Source: Paraburkholderia domus
GTDB taxonomy: Bacteria; Pseudomonadota; Gammaproteobacteria; Burkholderiales; Burkholderiaceae
Length of the DNA stretch: 64,000 nt
Direction: 5' to 3'
Assembly: GCF_905220705.1 (NCBI RefSeq)
Contig: NZ_CAJNAT010000025.1
Location: forward strand, 62,001-126,000
This document shows, one piece after another, positions 62,215 through 64,000 of this stretch. The translations under genes and the position numbers were made by a program. The notes beneath the pieces were generated by a model. The model had not been told where the DNA came from. It made no database searches and saw only the letters and a list, made by a program, of their open reading frames with translations. How positions within the stretch are numbered: the stretch's first letter is position 1; the number at the start of each line of letters is the position of its first letter.

Positions 62215-62246
62215 GCAAGGGTCGCACAATCTTGTGCGACCCTTGC
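62215..62246. repeat. 15-bp perfect inverted repeat right after the leader peptide gene
   Basis: GCAAGGGTCGCACAA at 62215-62229 is followed after two bases by its exact inverse at 62232-62246. The arm ends two bases beyond the stop codon of the double-glycine peptide gene. The transcript would form a very stable hairpin. There is no T-run on the minus strand, so it is either a processing/stability element or an unusual terminator. Confidence 0.8.
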
Positions 62247-62248
62247 TA

Positions 62249-62449
62249 TCAGCCGTGGTAGTAGCCGTCGACCACGGAGTTTTGCAGCACGCCGTCGACA
62301 TACACGCCGACGGGATCGCCGTCGGCGGAGGTGAGTATCGAACCACCGGACACGCCGGGGAGTTTCATTCGGCCGCCTTGAATTTCGGCCATCTCTTCGT
62401 GATCGAGTTCCACGAATTTGTCGAGATCGTGGATGTTCAACGTGTTCAT
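62249..62449 (-). CDS. Double-glycine leader peptide (bacteriocin-like or signal peptide precursor)
   Basis: A 66-residue protein with a strong ribosome binding site (AAGGAGA, eight bases before the ATG). Residues 13-26 read VELDHEEMAEIQGG, close to the consensus LSxxELxxIxGG of leaders cut by C39-peptidase ABC exporters. Cleavage after Gly26 would release a 40-residue core rich in Gly, Val, Asp and Tyr and free of Cys. Neither a C39 exporter nor a modification enzyme is in this window. It could be a bacteriocin-like peptide, a signalling peptide or a relic. The open frame is extended upstream to 62488, but the binding site favours 62449. Confidence 0.72.
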   Translation of the reverse strand: MNTLNIHDLDKFVELDHEEMAEIQGGRMKLPGVSGGSILTSADGDPVGVYVDGVLQNSVVDGYYHG

Positions 62450-62755
62450 GATGTGTCTCCTTGAACGGGACGGTTGCAGGGGTATCAAGCGGCCGGTCGC
62501 TTGCGGTACACCTTGCAGATGTCATGCCATCCGGGCTTGATCCGTACGAAGGCCGTCGCAGCGCGATGCGCGACGACGCGCGTTGGGCTGCGGCCGTCAT
62601 GTAGGCACGCGGTGTCGGCAAGCAACTGACAGGTGGTCGCCCGCGTTGTCTTAGGCCGCCGGTTATCGGTTGTAGCGACTGTGGTCGCACGCCATTGGCG
62701 TGGCGGACATGCCTGCTGGCAGTTCCTGGCCGCGTGACAAACGCAACCCGCCAAT
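62450..62755. other. Region upstream of the leader peptide gene
   Basis: About 305 bases between the leader peptide gene and the end of the sigma factor gene, both on the minus strand. A minus-strand frame ending at 62485 with biased codons (its tail reads VRIKPGWHDICKVYRKRP) could be the end of a decayed gene, but I find no start and no family. The peptide promoter is probably here. Confidence 0.35.
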
Positions 62756-64000
62756 CTAACTTCTCGCCGATGACAGCTCGATGCGCTTGCGCTGCAAGAA
62801 CCGGCGTACCGCCGGATCGCGCTCGAGTCCGATCGCGAGGTCGTACGCGCCGAGCGCTTCGGCCGTCGCGCCGGCCCGCGCGAGCAGATCGGCACGCGCG
62901 GCCCAGTACGGCTGGTAGTCGGCCAGCCGCGGATCGTCCGCATACGGCTCGAGCGCGTCGAGCGCCGCCTGCGGGCCGTCCCGTTCCGCCTGCGCGAGCG
63001 CCCGGTTCACCGCGACCACCGGCGACGCTGCAATCGCGAGCAGCGCATCGTAGAGCTGCACGATCTCGTCCCAGTTCGGGCGATGCGTCTGGCAGCGGTG
63101 GATGTGCGCCGACTGCAGCGCGGCCTCGAGCTGAAAGCGTCCGATTGCGTTGAACGCGCTTGCGCGCCGCAGCAATGCGTTGGCTGCGTCGATCATTGGC
63201 GCGTTCCACGTCGCCGGATCCTGAGCCGACAGCGGCACATAGTCACCGGCCGCATCGCGTCGCGCATCGCGCCGCGCCTGCGCATACAGCATCAGCGCGA
63301 GCAACCCAAGCGTCTCTGGCTCCTCGGGCAGCAGCTCGACGAGCAGTTGTGCAAGAAACAGCGCTTCGCCCGCGAGATCGCGCCGCTCGGTGTCGCCGCC
63401 GACCGGATCGGTCCACCCTTCCGCATACGCCGCATAGACCGCTTCCAGCACAGCAGCGAGCCGGCCGGGCAACTCCTCGCGCTCTGGTACGCTGAACGGA
63501 ATGCCCGCTTCGCGGATCTTGTTCTTCGCTCGCACGAGGCGCTTGCTCATCGCCGCGGGCGACATCAGGAACGCGGACGCAATCGTCTTTGCCTCAAGCC
63601 CCAGCACCACCTGCAGCATCAGCGGCGTGCGAATCGCGGCCTCGAGCGCAGGGTGCGTGCACGCGAACAGTAGCGCGAGCCGCCGGTCGGGCAACATGCC
63701 GGCTTCACGCTCGTCGATCTCGTCCGCGAGGATCGCGAGCTGGTTCACCACTTCGTCGCCGACACGGCGATGACGCACGCCATCGAGCGCCCGGCGGCGC
63801 GCAACCGTCATCAGCCACGCTTCGGGATTCGCCGGGCAGCCTCGCGTCGGCCAGTCCGCGAGCGCGGTCGCAAACGCGTCGGCCAGCGCGTCCTCGGCCG
63901 CGGCGACGTCGCGCGTGCGCATCGCCAGCAGCGCGACGAGCTTGCCGTAACTGCGGCGCGCGACCGCCTCGGCAATCGAACGCGCGGCGCCGTCAGCGTC
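62756..64000 (-). CDS. ECF sigma factor, ECF42-like, partial at right edge
   Basis: At least 414 residues of an RNA polymerase ECF sigma factor; the start lies beyond the window. Region 2 (RSYGKLVALLAMRTRDVAAAEDALADAFATAL) and region 4 (TIASAFLMSPAAMSKRLVRAKNKIREAGI) are followed by a long C-terminal extension with TPR-like helices, the mark of the ECF42 group (SigI-like, DUF6596). Such factors lack classical anti-sigma partners and usually sit next to DGPF/YCII-domain genes, which would be expected just outside the window. Confidence 0.88.
   Translation of the reverse strand, partial: DADGAARSIAEAVARRSYGKLVALLAMRTRDVAAAEDALADAFATALADWPTRGCPANPEAWLMTVARRRALDGVRHRRVGDEVVNQLAILADEIDEREAGMLPDRRLALLFACTHPALEAAIRTPLMLQVVLGLEAKTIASAFLMSPAAMSKRLVRAKNKIREAGIPFSVPEREELPGRLAAVLEAVYAAYAEGWTDPVGGDTERRDLAGEALFLAQLLVELLPEEPETLGLLALMLYAQARRDARRDAAGDYVPLSAQDPATWNAPMIDAANALLRRASAFNAIGRFQLEAALQSAHIHRCQTHRPNWDEIVQLYDALLAIAASPVVAVNRALAQAERDGPQAALDALEPYADDPRLADYQPYWAARADLLARAGATAEALGAYDLAIGLERDPAVRRFLQRKRIELSSARS

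Noticed and set aside
62485..62943. Minus-strand frame ending just before the leader peptide gene
   Set aside because: Most of it is an out-of-frame shadow of the sigma factor; only the last 40 codons have plausible bias, and I could not find a start or a family.
62046..63209. 387-codon minus-strand frame spanning the leader peptide and sigma factor genes
   Set aside because: It is out of frame with two better supported genes and reads as Arg/Ala-rich noise.

Overview
The window reads as a stretch of chromosome (or chromid) from a Burkholderia-like betaproteobacterium, probably Paraburkholderia, Caballeronia or a close relative. This rests on high GC, strong third-position GC in the genes, Burkholderiales-type gene content (MdtNOP-like and YbhGFSR-like pumps, many TetR/LysR/GntR regulators, sugar ABC importer, L-fuconate dehydratase, ECF42-type sigma factor) and the style of the lipoproteins. 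It looks accessory: many short operons facing different ways, several eroded genes, no rRNA or tRNA, no CRISPR, and no complete insertion sequence that I could see.

Region by region. 0.4-4.2 kb: a DUF1254/DUF1214 lipoprotein, a class II aldolase-family protein and a ketopantoate-reductase-like protein. 4.2-10.7 kb: a tightly coupled minus-strand operon moxR - DUF58 - DUF4381 - VWA (BatA-like) - VWA/TPR (BatB-like) - BatD-like. Divergent from it, 11.0-18.0 kb, lies an envelope sulfatase set: membrane-anchored formylglycine-generating enzyme, HAD lipoprotein, exported sulfatase with a CTAGR site, and a fused MFS/spermidine-synthase-like protein. 18.0-23.6 kb: a CecR-like TetR repressor divergent from a membrane fusion protein, ABC ATPase, ABC permease and NodT-type outer-membrane channel. 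24.9-30.0 kb: a second pump, YtcA-MdtN-MdtO-MdtP-like. 30-39 kb: small membrane protein, LysR with divergent alpha/beta hydrolase, a truncated-looking 7-TM protein, an MHYT-GGDEF-EAL protein, a GDSL lipoprotein and an FMN alpha-hydroxy-acid oxidase. 39-42 kb: a small zinc ribbon protein, an adenosine-specific-kinase family protein and an Ap4A phosphorylase. 42-44 kb: an eroded cluster (M24 peptidase with internal deletion, scar of an SDR gene, intact metal-dependent hydrolase). 44-48 kb: two TetR-controlled units (SDR; GT1 glycosyltransferase) and an SRPBCC protein. 48-54.7 kb: orphan flippase and a likely L-fucose-type sugar ABC importer with L-fuconate dehydratase. 55-59.5 kb: DsbA-like protein, cupin, class C beta-lactamase, DUF1993, methyltransferase and an MFS remnant. 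59.5-64 kb: GntR divergent from an atypical aminotransferase, a VOC protein, a double-glycine leader peptide with a perfect hairpin behind it, and an ECF42-type sigma factor running off the end.

Two places look most likely to hold something undescribed. One is the head-to-head pairing of a MoxR/VWA chaperone-type operon with an all-envelope sulfatase maturation set (about 4.2-18.0 kb). The other is the 66-residue double-glycine leader peptide at 62.2-62.4 kb. Functions are assigned by recognising motifs and family resemblance by eye; no database search was run.
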